This document shows, in pieces, positions 45,541 through 59,060 of a stretch of DNA of 64,000 nucleotides (position 1 is the stretch's first letter; each line of letters starts with the position of its first letter). The notes below the pieces were generated by a model. The model was not told where the DNA came from. It was given only the letters and a program-made list of their open reading frames with translations, and ran no database searches. The DNA is from Timema cristinae. Lineage: Eukaryota; Arthropoda; Insecta; Phasmatodea; Timematidae. The DNA is taken from positions 22,765 to 86,764 of the forward strand of contig JBCFYV010000276.1 in NCBI GenBank assembly GCA_039000515.1, given 5' to 3'. The translations under genes were made by a program, and so were the position numbers.

Positions 45541-46480
45541 CCCAATCTCTCCCATTTTTTATGGGCCCCACTCAGTTTCGTCAGGTTTGGGTGATTTCTT
45601 TCCTCAAGTGAATCCCCCTTTGGCGGACCTTTAGTAATGTCACGAATTCCTTTCCAAAAAATGTCGTCAAAAAAATTTTTTTCCCCTTTTTTTTTTTAAG
45701 GCTTCTTCGCATAAAAAACCCCCACAAACGAATCACAGAAGTTCTTTTAAAATTTTGGGCATAATTTATTTTGAAATTTTTTAAAAAATCTTTTAAAAAA
45801 ATAGGAAGTTTTTTTATATTTAAAATGGAGCTCTTAAAAAATCCTTCAAAAATTTTAAAACATCTTTTAGAACAAAGGGGAATTTTTTTTATATTAAAGT
45901 GGATGCTCTTAATCCTCTTTTAAATTTAAAACATCTTTAAAACTTTGGTAATTATCTTTAAAAAACGGATGCTCTTATAATCCCCCACAATTTTCCGTTA
46001 AAAAAATCTTGTCCGGCTATCTCCAACTCTTTATCTCTTGAATTCTTTTGGGTTTAGAAGAATCCCAAGCTTTCGTTTTTTTTTAAACGAGGGAAAAAAT
46101 TAAAAAAATTTTTGAAAAAAAATCTAAAAACGAATGCACTTTAAAAAACTTTTTTTAAAATATAATCTAATTTTGAATGAAACTTAAAATTTTTTTCGAT
46201 CTCCCCAATTTCTCCGACTTTCTAAGGGGCCCCCTCAGTCTTTGTCAGGTTTTAGATGATTTTTTGTTCCCAATGGTTCCTTTTTGGCGGATCCTTGTAT
46301 AATTTCACAATTTCCCCAAAAATGTCGTAAAAAAATTCTTTCCTTTTTTTTTTAAGTGCTTCTTTCTATAAAAACTCCCCCCAAAAAAGAACTCCGCAAT
46401 TTTTTAAAAATTCGACAAAAATTAATTTAAATTTTTTAAAAAATCTTTAAAAAATATGGAATTTTTTTAATTAAACAATG
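45541..46480. repeat. Direct duplication, about 660-bp period
   Basis: The block at 45541-45830 (CCCAATCTCTCCCATTTTTT, later TTGGCGGACC and AATGTCGTCAAAAA) recurs at 46201-46470 with the same order (CCCCAATTTCTCCGAC, TTGGCGGATCC, AATGTCGTAAAAAA). Between them a shorter unit around GGATGCTCTTAATCC recurs about every 75-100 bp. Confidence 0.65.
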
Positions 46481-49400
46481 CCAAAACCCTCTACAAGTTT
46501 CCTGTTTAAATAATCGGGTTTTCCAGAACTCCAACCTTTACTCTTATATTCTTTGGAATTAGAAACATCCAATGTCTCTTTGTTAAAATTGAAACAAATT
46601 TCATCCACTAAGTCCAAAAACGGTTTTTCATTTTAACTCTCACGACACATCGCAGGGAAAACTTATCACGAGATGAAATTTAACCATGATGATCAATTAA
46701 ATAGTTAAATTCCCGCCTTTCTTATATATAACCCATTAAAAAATTTTTTTAATCTTAGTAACAAATTTCCCCTACAAAGAACATATCTTTCTAATTTATA
46801 TTCATCGGGGTAAAGGTTTGAAAACAAACACATGATTTAAAGTGTTTTTCAGAAAAAAAATTTAAATCATAAAGGAAATTTAACAACCCAAAGTTATTTA
46901 TCCCATCTTGACGACAAAAAGAATTTGTACGTAAAAAACCACCCAATTTGGGGTAAAAAACAAAATTTTTACTATTATTTCTCTAGGTTCAATTTTAAAA
47001 ATTTTTTTTTTTTTTTTTGGGTTTTTATTCTAATATATTTTTAAAACTAAAAATTAATTTTCTTTGTTTTTTTTTATATTCTAACGAACAAAAATTTTAC
47101 CCGCGAATCTAACCCTCTACGGGGCCATTAACAGACAACGCCAAAATTTTTTTATGGGGGGAAAACCAAAACTCTTTAAATAAAAAGGGCAGAACAATTT
47201 TTATTCTTCCCAACACCTTGGGAGGGATTTTTATACTTAAAACCCCCTTTAATTACAAACGTGAGCCTATCTTATCTAAGCGTTTTTTCCTATTTTTTAC
47301 AATTTCTCAGAGTACGGCACCTTAAACGTTTTAATTTGGACTCACGATCACAAAACAGGAGAAAACCCAAAAACCGGTGGGGTTTTCCGGGAAAGGGAAA
47401 ATTGAGTAAACTATTATGAAACAAAAAAAAGTATTCAAGTAACCAATTGGGTTACCATTTTTGGGATTAAAGCGAATCAAAAAAAAATGATAGGGGGAAA
47501 ACGGAAAGAGCTTTAAAAAAAGGTTTTCCCAAAAAACGATTATCTTCCCTAAAAATAAATTTCTGTTAAATCTTGACGATTTTTTGGCTCACCTAATAAA
47601 GCGTAGCCAAACCCAAATGTTAATTATAAATCAAACTAAGGGAGGAAAAAAAAAAAAACGAGATAGCTTCTAAAAAAACCGGGAATTTATCGGGGGGGGG
47701 GGGCCGAAATCTCGATAAATTTTAGCGTTTTTTTGGGGACGAATAAAATTCCGGGGAAATCCCCTCGGGTCAAAGGTGTGGATGGGGGGTGGTTTTTGGG
47801 ACAAACCCTGAATGAGTTACACTCACTTTAACGTAATAATAATAGGCCGGCTTTTTTGTTTTTTTTTTTGCGAGGATGAATCCCGGGGTTTAAAAAAGGG
47901 GGGAAGACTCATTAAGATCTTGCCCCAAATGTTTCCATACCTCCGTGTTTGTATAAAGGGGAAAAAAAAGGTATGCATGAAAGTAACGGTTTTAGGTCCC
48001 CTTTTTTCACTATCAAAACGATAAAATTCTGGTAATAAAAAAATCGAGCTGGGCCTAAAGTGTGGAACGTTTAAAAGTTTTCCAAAGGGGGGTCGTACTT
48101 TGTCCCCTTTTTTTTTAAAAAAGGGGGCGACAAATTTTTTTGAAATCTATCAAAATTTCGTCAAAGGCAAAAAGTTTTTTTTAAAAAAAATTTTTTTCCC
48201 CCCCCTCATACCCCCCCTGCCCAAAGGGGGGTACAGGGGGGGGGACGCTTTTTTGAAACCATAAAATGGGGAAATTGGAAAAACCCCCCCCAATATTTAC
48301 ATAAAGGCACTCTTTAAGGGCGGGGAAAAAAAACGGGGGAAAAGGGGGACGGGTACTGGACCCCAGAAAAAGATTTTTTTATTTTGACGGGTGTTTTTTC
48401 CACTTTTACTGTTTTAAAAACCCGGGCGTAAAATAACGGGGTGAAAAGCTTAAAACCGGGGATACATCCTTGTTGAGAAAACGAGCATTTTGACCCCCAG
48501 GTTTCACTGTTCAACTTAAAAAAGGTGTTTTTCTTTTAAAAAAATCTGTTTTAAAACAAACCCCCGATCTAGAGGGTAAAAAAAACCCCCCCAGTTTAAA
48601 AATGCCCCACCAAAACCAAAAAGGACCCCCGTACGGTGGAGGGGTTTAATCTATAAAATACAACAAGACAAACCCCGCAAAAAAAAAAGGATTTATGTCT
48701 GCATTTTATTTCCCGGGGAGAAAAAAATTTTAAAATTTTCCCGGTAGAAAAACCCTTTAAATTTTTTTTTTCGCCGACGACCCCCGCGACGTCGTTGACC
48801 GAGGGGAATAATTAAAAAGCACTGTTATACCTCCTAGAAATTTTTTTTCCCCCGTCTGCCCTCAAAACAATCAAAATTAATGTTTTTTTTAGCTCCTCTT
48901 GTCAAAAAAGATAAACCCCAAGGGGGGTTTTTTCACACCGACTTTGACAAATATTACAGGGACATGGATAGTGGAGAGGGTTTATAGCGCTAGAAAGGGG
49001 GTACAAATGGTTAGGTACACAATTTTTGGGGAAAAAAAAAATTTCCCAATTTGACCCCCCAAACCCAAAAAAGGGGGAAATGTTTTAAAAAAGTTTTTTT
49101 TAAAAAAGTTTCCCAAGATCCAAAAAGGGGCTCGGATCCCGGGGGGGGTGAAAAACCAAAACAGAAAAAAAGACAAAAACTTTTTGCGAGTATTTTTAAA
49201 ACAGGGGGAATAGGCTGGGAAAAAAAGGGGAAATTTTTAAAACCGGGAAAGGGGCCCCAAAAAAAACCCCAAATTTGTTTAAACTTTTCTGGGGACGATT
49301 TGCAAAAACGGAACAAAAAACCCGACCACCATTGTGAACAACCCAAAAAATTTTTTTTCCCCCCTCACCCCCCGGGGGGGGGGTTCGCAAAATTTTTTTC

Positions 49401-52400
49401 CCCAATGACGGGGTTTCTTAGTCCCCGTGGACATCCCGGGCAGGGGGGAAATTCCCCCCAAAAAAGGTAAAGTCCCCATACCGCAGTGCCCCCGGGGCCC
49501 CCAAGAAATTGTTTTCATATTCGGGGACGGGGGGGTTCTTGCCCTTTTTTTGGGTACGGACTTATTTAAGTTTTTAAACCCGAAACGTACACGATAACCC
49601 CAGGCGACCCAAATTGGGGGGACATGACAAACCCAACCCCCCTCTCTGGGGCGTACAATTTCAGATTTGTTTCCCCGGGGGGCCAAAAAAATTTTTCTTA
49701 CCAAATTTTTGCCCCCCAACGAACGAATACAAACCACCCCAAGGTCAGGGGAAAAAACACAAAATTTAAAAAACCCAAAAATTGCAAACTTTAATTATTA
49801 AAGACATATTTTTAAATAGGCCCCCCCTACAGGCAAAACCCCCGAAAAAAAAAAAAAAAGGTGCCAAACGTCTCTCCCATTTTGGGGAGAAAAAAATTTA
49901 AAAAATTTTTTTTTCACAAACTAGAGTTAAATAAAAACCCCGTCCCCCTAGGGGAAAGTTTATCCCCGGGGCGAACCCCCCGGGGTATAAAAACTACACT
50001 AAAAAATAATTACTTATTCCTCCTCGTTCCCGGTATTGTTTTTAAATGTAAAAAAGATAAATAGAAAGGAATCCCCCGGTTTTTTAGCGCCACACATCGC
50101 GGACAGACTTAAAAAATCCCTACAATTTCAGTATACAGCCCCCGGCAGGCTTTTGGTTTTAAAAAAAATTTTCTATTATATTCCCGGGGGAAAAGTAGGG
50201 GAAATATCCCCCGACAATTTTTGGGTCTTCACCCGGCTAAATTTTTCCCGGGGGGTTTTAAAAAGAAGACTATCGGGAAAATTTTTTGCGTATTACTCAT
50301 TAAACAGGGGGGCACGTTTTCCCCAAAAAAAAAAGGGGGAAAATTGCTCAACTATATGTGTGAAAATTATTCCCCGGTTGCCCCCAAAATGATTCCTATA
50401 AAAAACCCCCGGGTGGGGGGGGGTTTTGGTCGATGACACCCCCCAAAAAAATCGGTCCCCGGGGAATTTTTAAAATTTTGTATAAGGGGCAAAAAACGCG
50501 TTTTCCTTTCCCCCCCTTTCTGGAAGCAGGTTTTTTTGTTGATTCTCCCCCGGATTGAAATTTTTCCTTTTAGAATTTAAAAAAAATTTTCCCCTTTTTA
50601 AAAATAAAAATCGCGCTTGGGAATTACTCTTCCCCGCGCAGCACAAAATTTAAAGGGTTTTAAAAAAATTTTTTTTGGGGCATTAAATATTGGTTAAGCA
50701 ATTAGGGCCACCGTCTTTAAAAAAAAAAAAACAAAAAAGTCGACATCATTAGACGACCCCGTTTTTTTTAACGGGACTTTTTTTTTGAAGGGGTCCCGGA
50801 CATGACTACTGGTTTTTTTTTAAAATTTCTCTTCACTTATGTTAATTTTTTTTTTACAGGGGGTTCCCCCCCACAGTGACTTTTAAAAATTTTTTTTTTA
50901 TTTCAATTTTTGGGACAACAACAACACCGACAAGACCAACGAAAATTTAATTTTCGGGGTTTTTAAACGAATTAATAATTTATAATTTAAAAAAATGCGT
51001 ATAAATCTATGGGGGGAAGTATGTAATCATTTAAAATTTTTAAAAAGCCCTTTTTTTTTTCAAAATTACCACGGGATTTTAAAAAAAAAAGTATTGGGGT
51101 CAATTTAATATCACGGGGGGGGCGCCCCCCGGGCCCAAAAAATTTGATATAAAAATTTTGGGCCCCTCCTCCCCCCTTCCCCTAATTTTTTTTAAAGGGC
51201 AAATTTAGATAAAACAACTTGTTATTTGAAAATTTAAAAAACTAGCGGGGCCCCGGCCCCAAAATTTTTTGGCCATAAAAAATAAATTCGAAATTAAAAA
51301 TTTTTGGTTTCGGGCCAAACCACTACTATAAATTTGAAATCGTAATTTTAATTTTTTTAAAAATTTTAAAAAAAAACACCAGCGAGGGGGAAAGATGGTT
51401 TTGTTTTTTTTCACCCTTTTTTACATTTAGCGGGGGGGCTAAATTTCGGGAAAACTCTTTTTTTAGAATTTTCCCTTTTAAAAATTTTAAAAAAGGGGTT
51501 GCAGGTGGAAAAAAATTTTATTTGAATTCATGGGGGTTTTTTTGGGGAGAAATTCTATTCCCCCAAGTCAAACCACTCATACTACACAAAAGGGGTACCC
51601 GGGCAATTTTTGATTTTTTAAAGGGCCCGGGGGGGGCCAAACCCCGTGCTGGACATTTTTAAAAAAAAGAAGTTTATTCAAAAAAATGTGTGAACTTTTT
51701 ACCAAGGTTGTCACCCTAGAAACCTATCGGGTTTTTTGATCACACAAAATCTTTTTTCCCCCAGGGGGGTAAATCCCTTTACATCTCGCTAAAAAAATTG
51801 TTTTGTTTTTAAAAAAACCCCCCTATCAAAAACAATAAACTTCTTAACAATTTTCCGGGGGAAAACCCCTTTCCCCCAAAAAAAAAATCATAGGGAAAAC
51901 AACCGAACACCCCACGGGGATTTACCCTTTGATCTAGTCAAACGCGGACGAACCTTTTTTCCTTTTAAAAAGGGGAAAATTTTACAGGGTTTTTTAAAAG
52001 GGGGTTTTCCCCCAACTCTTTAAAAAAAATAGTCAAGAAAAAAGACACGTATTTGGGGGGTTGAAAAAACCCCCCCTTTAAAAACGCAAAAGCTATTTTA
52101 AAGTGACCCGGTTTTAAACAAAATCGGCGAAATTCTTTTTAAAAAATTTTTAAAAAAAAATATTAAAATTAGTAAAAAAGGTAACGAAAATTAAAAATTA
52201 AAAAAGGCGGAAATTGGCTAACGGGGTTTTTCCCTTTAAAAGAAAAAAAAAAATATTTTTCAAACGGGGGGGTTTCTTTCATATACTACCGCTAAATTTT
52301 TTCCCCCTTTTCCCGGGGGATTTGGTTTTAAAAAAATAATTTTCAAACTTAAACAATGCTTTTCGTACCCACCCATCTTTTTGTGATAAAAACAAAAACA

Positions 52401-55400
52401 ATCCACCGTTTTTTTCAATGAAAAATTTTTGAAAAAAAAAAAAAAAAAAAACTGTGAATTTTTAAAAATTTTGGGCCCTTTTTTAAAAACATCAAAAATT
52501 ATTTGCAAACAACAAAAGCAAACAACCAATTAAAAAAAACCCATCTGGCCCCCCAAATTTAAAAAAAAAACCGGGCGACCTTGCAGACAAAAGAAAAATA
52601 AAAAGACCTAGGGGACAGCATCGGGTTTCCCCCTGTTTCATTTCAGCGAACGAATTCAAAGCTCCCATTATGTTGTAGACTCGCCGAGAAAAAGGGGGTG
52701 GGTGGGGGAAAATCGTATTTTGTCCCATTCAGAAACGATGAAATTGAAAAATTTTTTCCCCCCCCGTTTTGGGAGCAAGCGGGGAAAAAATTTTTCACCC
52801 ACTCCCCGGGGGGTGTCTAAACCCATATTTTGGGAAATTTTAAAAAAAGGGGGGGACTTTTTTTAAAAAAAGGGGGTTTGATTTTTAAACCCCCGAACCA
52901 TAAAGAAAAATTTTTTCCTGGGGAACAACCAAAAAAGGCAGCAAGGGCTTTGGGGGGGTTGACCAAAAAAACGAAATAAAAATATAATTACGAGATTATT
53001 TAAAAAAAAAAAAAGACATATAATTTTTCCCCAGCGCCATCGACAAAACTTTGATCCTAAGGGGGAAAAAACGCAAGAAGGGGTTTAAAAATAAAAAAGT
53101 TATTTTAAAATATTTTCCCCCAGACCCTTTGGGCACCCTAAGATAGCGCCCCGTTAAAAAAAAATTAAATTCAACTCCCCCCCCTTTCCCTTTCGCCGCC
53201 AGCAAAAACTTAAAAAATACGGGTTTGGGTAAAATAAAAAAAAACCCAAGGTTACCGGGCAGGGGCGGTCACTCTTTAAAACCCCCGGGTTTTTGAAAAA
53301 GGTTTTTCCCCCTAACCCTCCGAAGGGGCCAATATCGACGATGTGTGGGGGGGGTTTTTTTAGATATTAAAACTTTTAAAAAAGGCAACCCAGGCGTCAA
53401 ATATATTCTAAAATTATTGATGTTTTTTAAATACCGTGGTCTATACCGCTTAAAAAAAATCGGGGGCCCCCCCCTCCGCGGGGAAAAAAAAATTTTTAAA
53501 AAAAACGCCCCCCCTTTTGATTTAGTGGACAAGGGGAGGGGGAAATTTTTTAAATTTTAAATTTGGGAAAATTTTTTTAAACAAGCGGGGGTTTTATTTT
53601 TTTCATTTTTGCATAATCCAATAAAAGGGGGCCGTCGTGGAATTTCAATCGCACTTTTGAAAACTAAAAAAAGGAAAATTTTAGCATTTAAAACTACAAC
53701 CCGTGGTTTGGGGAAGCTAGTTTTAAAAAATAACGCTAGTTTCATTCGACTTAGGAATGGCCCGCTTGGGCAAGCCTATTACGGGTTAAAAAACTATTGC
53801 GCCTCGAAAACGGGGGGAAAAAAATTAAAAAAAGGGAAAATTTTTTTTTAAAGGGGGGGATCATTGGGGCCCAAAAATAAAAAAAAAATTTTTTTGGGCA
53901 AAAGGGCCAGGCTAATTTTTAAAAAAAAATTTTTAAAAAATTAAAGTAATTCCTAGACTTCCCCCCCTCTATTCTTTAAAATTCCCCCGCGGGGGCCCCT
54001 TTTAGGGCATTTTTATAACACAAAAATTTTGCGGGGCTCGTCCCAAAATTTTTCAAATAATAAAATAAATACAAGAAGCGGAATTTTAAAGGGAATTTAC
54101 ATCATCAAACTATCAATGGAAAGGAAGACAGTTCTTTCAACAGGGGGCCTGTGCTAACATTAAAAAAAATATGAGTCAGTTTTAGTAACCCCTTTTCCGT
54201 CGGGGCTCGGGCCGAATTTAAATTCACCCCTTACTAAACAAAAAATTTGGGACATCCAAAAGGGTAGAAAAAGACCGGGGGGGGGGGACTGCAATTTTCC
54301 TTCCCGTTGGGTTTTTTTTAAACCCCGAAAAAACATTTTATCCCAAAAAAAAGAATTTTTTGGCAAAAGTCGTGGGGGGCCCAAATGGGTCGTTTTTTTT
54401 TCCCCAACAAGATTTCACCCCCTAAGGGGAGCTTTAAAAAAAAATTAAAACTCGAAAAATGATAAAGGGGACTAGGGTTTTAATATCCCAAAATTTTAAG
54501 GGAAAATTTTTCGCGATCAAACAATGTTGACTGAGGGGGTTAAAAAAAAAAAAGGGGGCATGGGCCCCCGACAATCACCCATAATCACTTTTAAAAACAA
54601 TTTCAAATTTTCGGTGGGGAAAAAAAAAAATTTAAAAAAAAAAAAATTTCTTGTTTTCCATTGGGGATCGGGGGTTTTTAATTTTAAAAACCCTTTTTAA
54701 AAACTACCCCCCATAGGTCCCCTTAAAACGGGGTTAAAAAAAAATTTTAGGGATTTAAAGACGGGAAATTAAAAGGGGGGGTTTTTTTGGCCCCCTCGTA
54801 AATCCCGGCTCTAGTTCAAAAAGGAGCCCCTTTTGTGTTCACAGCATTTTAGGGGGACGTTCTAGGGGACTCTTATGTAACCTGGGGGAAAAACATAAAA
54901 GTTCCCCTCCCCACCGCACATCACGTTTCTTTTTCCCCCATTCATTTTCCCCCGATAAATTAATTTTGACTATAAGCATAGGCTAAACAAAAGTTTGGCG
55001 AAAAGAGAAAATTTTTTTTCGGGGCCCCCCACCGTAAACGGTTTTACTTTTTGGAAAAGAAAAAAAATAAAAAAATAAAAGGGGGGGATTTAATTTTACT
55101 TAGTTTAACAATGGGGGGAGAAGGGAAAAATCGGGCCCCATAACCCTTTAAAAAACAGAGGGGGCGGGCCTCGGCGGGGTTTTTTTCGGATTTTTTTCCC
55201 ATTTGCAAACCTTGTTTATGAGGGGGGGGGAAAGGGGGGGGAAAAAACCTTAAAAAAAAAGGGGCATATTTTTGGGGCCCACATAGCGACCCGCGATCCC
55301 GGGCAAAAAGTCGGGGGGAATTAAAAAGCGCGTAAAATAGGGGTCGAGGGGCTGGCTTTAAAAAAGGGGAAAAAAAAAGTAAAAACTTTAATTTGAAAAG

Positions 55401-58339
55401 GGGGGGGGCCCAAATAAAAAGGGGAAAAAAAGAGCCCCCAAAAAAAATTTTTGTTTAATTATGGGGTGTTCAAAAAAAAAACTACTTTTGACGAAAAAAA
55501 ACTTCAAACGGGGAATTTTAAAAAAAAAATGTTCGAAAACAAACCCACACTTCCGGGACAATGACGAGTTGGAGTTTTTTTTGCCCCCGGGGCGCGAGTA
55601 TTTTTGGAAACCCCTCTTCGATTTAAAATTTTTTTCGTTTTAGCTTTTGAGGGGGGCGGGCCCCCGGGACAACCACAAAAAAATCGGGTGCGTCCCCAAA
55701 AAATTGTTAAAAATTTTTAAACGGGCAAATCAATATTTCTCTCAAAAAAACCATTACAAAATCGAAACAACTTTTCCTACAGGGGTTTTTTTAAGACTTT
55801 AATTAAAATTCGGGAAACGCCCCGACCCCCCTAAAAAAAGGATGTGGTTTTTTTTTTTTCCCCTTTCCGTAACGGGGAAATCGCCGCATCTATAGAGAAC
55901 AAAGGGTTTTTCCCCCCGGGTTAGACGTTAAACTCCGGTCGACTTGGGGGGGGGTTTAAAAACGCCCACAAATTTTTAAATTTTTACATTTTCATTGAAA
56001 AATTTCGTTTCGCGTTAAAAATTTAAATTTGCAAAAAAGAAGTTTGATCTTCCAGACGCCCGGGGAATTTTTTTAAAACCGATACGGTTCGAATTTTAAA
56101 AAGCCACCCCCTTTTTGAAACACTTTTTTGTGTGCCCCTATTTTTACTCGCTAAAAAAAAACACTTTCAAAACCGGGGGAAAAACCCCTCAACGGGGGAC
56201 TCAATCGTGACCGTACCCAAAGGGCCAAGTTTATCTAAAAAATTTTATTCAAGGGGGGTCCCAAAAAAGTTTTTTTCACAAAAAATGTCAACGAGGCGTT
56301 TGTGGGGGGTTTTAACAGAATCCTTTTAAAAAAAAATTCCCCCGAAACCTTTATGTTTTGCCATATTAAATTTGGGAAACCAAAAACATTTTTCCCCTTT
56401 TTTTTTAAAATTTTTTTTTAAATCGGGGGGTTTCCCCCCGCCTATGAAATTTTTTTTTTGGGGGGGCATACACCCTCAAAACAACGGGGGTTTAATCACC
56501 AGACATGTTTTTTTAAAGGTTTCTTTTTTTGGCCTTCGACTTGCTCCCATATGCAACAGGGTCGCCAACCCCCCTTTGAAAAGAGGGGGGAAGGGGGAAA
56601 TTTTAGTTCAGTTTAAACAAACCCCTTTACACCGCCCTAACCTTTGTTTTTCTATACGAGGGGACGGGGTCTATAGATTTTTAAAAATAGGGGAAAATTA
56701 AATTTTTAAAAAACCGAAAATTTCCCAAAAAAAAAATTTTCTGCGGGGAAAATTTTAATCTATAAAACTTTTCCCTTTTGGGAAATTACCTCAAAAACAC
56801 CGTCCCGCCCCTTTTTTTTGGGGAATCTAACCCCCTACTAAACCCGGGCTCATTGGGGGTTCTATATTTTTTCCCCAAATTTTTGGGGGGGATTTTGATA
56901 CAAAGGGAAAGACCGAAAAATTGTGATGATTAAAATCATGAATAAACACTCACACGATGGGTGTCAACCGCAAATACTTCCCAAAGGGATGCCTCCGGGG
57001 GTGGGGGGGGACTATTGCGTCTGTTTTCCCTTGCCAAAAGGGGGGCCCCGGGGGGCCCGAGGGGGAAAATTTTTAAACCTGTTTTTCCCAAATGGGAACT
57101 TTTGCAAGAACGACCACGGCCGCCGCTGTTTAGATCGCTTTGGCCGCTGTCCCAAAGGGGGAAAATAGAGGGGTCCCCCGGACGTGTTTTCCCCCAGATT
57201 AAAATAAAAGGTATACAATTTTTTTTTTTAAACTTTTTTTTAATTTTTCTGACAAAGAACATCATGTCCCCCCTTTTTGTTTTTTCTTTTATCGAAAAAA
57301 TCGAAAAAGGATGGGGGTTTTCCCGAGCTAGCAAATTTTTTATGAAAAACAATCCTGTGCTATAAATTTTAAAAAAAACCCCCGGCTTTTGACCCCAAAT
57401 TTTTTGGTTCCCCCTTTTAAAACAAAATTTAGAAAAAACCTTTTCGATAAAAAAAAAAAGGGGGAATTTCTTGTCCCCCCTCACCGGGAAAATTACCCCC
57501 ACGCGGGGGGCAAAAATTCCCCCTTTTTTGATTTGATAAACCAAAATTTTTGGGGGGGACCCCCCCCTTTTCACGACACACCCCGGCCCTTTTAAAAAAT
57601 CAAACGCTTTGGCACGATTCGTCAGTTTTTTAAACCCCGAAAATTTTAAAAATTTTTGGCCCAAAATCCCGAGCGCGACGACGAACGATATTTTTTTTTT
57701 AAATTTTTTGACGACTGTTATTTCATTTATCATCGACGAACACGGGAAAGGGTGCACCAAAAAAGGGTTTTCGGGAAAATTTCACCGCCCCGTTTGCAAC
57801 CAAAATTTCTACCTAAAAAACAAACAGAAAAAACCCACGGGTTTGGGGGGCCCCCTTTTTCCCGCCCCCCTTTTTTCGCTAAACGTGATTTTTTTATCGA
57901 TTCTAATGCCCTAAACCACCCCCACAATAACTTTCTCCAAAAAAACCCCCCTTTTTGGGCCCCGTGTGCAGACGGTGAAAAATTTACCCCAAGGGGGCGT
58001 TTTTTAAAATTGTGGTAAAAAAACTTTTCGGGGTGTGGAAATTGTGTCTAGTGAAAAAAAAAAACATTCAATCTCCTTTTACGGACAAATTTAAAAAAAC
58101 CCGTACAATTTGAAAAATAATCCACGCCATTAAAATATTTTTAAAAACACCCAAAGAAACATTTTATAAAAATAGCCGCCCCCCAAAACGTTTTAACCCG
58201 CCCTAAAAACCCCATTTTTGACTTCTTCACGAATACGATTTTGTTTTTTTTTTGGATAAATAAAATAAATTTAAATTTTTGTAATTTTTTTTTAAAAATT
58301 TAAAAAAGGGGGAAAAAATTTGTACATTTTTTCTTTTTT

Positions 58340-59060
58340 AGAAAAATTTCCCCCTCTTTTTAATTATATATTGGGAGTAAGAGCAATATATAATTTTTTT
58401 AGTGAAAAATTAATAATTCGACCTGGGCACTTGAAAAAAAAATTCAAATCTGATGTGACTCTAAGCATTCCCCCCCATAAAACATGTTAAAATTTCTTTT
58501 TATTTCAATTATTTTATAAAATAAAAAATTAAATAAACATTTAAAAATGATTACATCACTAAAGTCTGGCGTCACTCCCCAGACGCAGTCAAAATTATTT
58601 TATAAACAGTGACCAAAAACTGAATATAATCTTAATATTATAATTCATTCAAATTTTAAAGGGGGCGTCCAAAACTCCCCCACGGGCGACGGCCAAGGCT
58701 TTACCTATCTCACTGACGACTGACGTCACTAAAGCCTGGCTCACTCCAGACCAGTCAATATTATTTTATGGGTGACCCCTCCCGACGGGAAGGCAAAATT
58801 ATTTTAAACGTCATAGTCCCCCGGAACTCACACGGGTGACGTCACAATACTATATCTCTAGCATACCTACCTTTTACGTCACCAGCAGTAATTATTTTTT
58901 TGGCTGACCTCAGTCATATTTTTTGAAACGGCATAGTCTCAGGAACGCACACAGGGTACGTCCCCAATCCATCACTGACGAAAGGCCCCTCAGGCATCAA
59001 TTATTTGTGACGTAAAAATCCACCTGCTATACCCCCGCACTTACTACTAACAATGGGCTG
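58340..59060. repeat. Right arm of the long inverted repeat, with TGACGTCA-type sub-repeats
   Basis: It is the reverse-complement partner of about 44340-44990. Within the arm, ATCACTAAAGTCTGGCGTCA (about 58555) recurs diverged at about 58727, and ATAGTC-AACTCACACGGGTGACGTC (about 58813) recurs at about 58935, so the arm is itself built of diverged tandem subunits. Confidence 0.7.

Noticed and set aside
49279..49737. Open frames of 139 and 152 codons on both strands
   Set aside because: They overlap in several frames of noisy G/C-run sequence and resemble no protein family.
56936..57760. A 274-codon minus-strand open frame, the longest but one in the window
   Set aside because: It lies in unpolished sequence, its composition is dominated by homopolymer-encoded Lys, Phe, Gly and Pro, and no domain is visible.
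44340..59060. The inverted repeat as a fold-back read artefact
   Set aside because: Symmetry stops about 650 bp inside each arm; mirrored interior positions do not match. It remains possible in principle until reads are checked.
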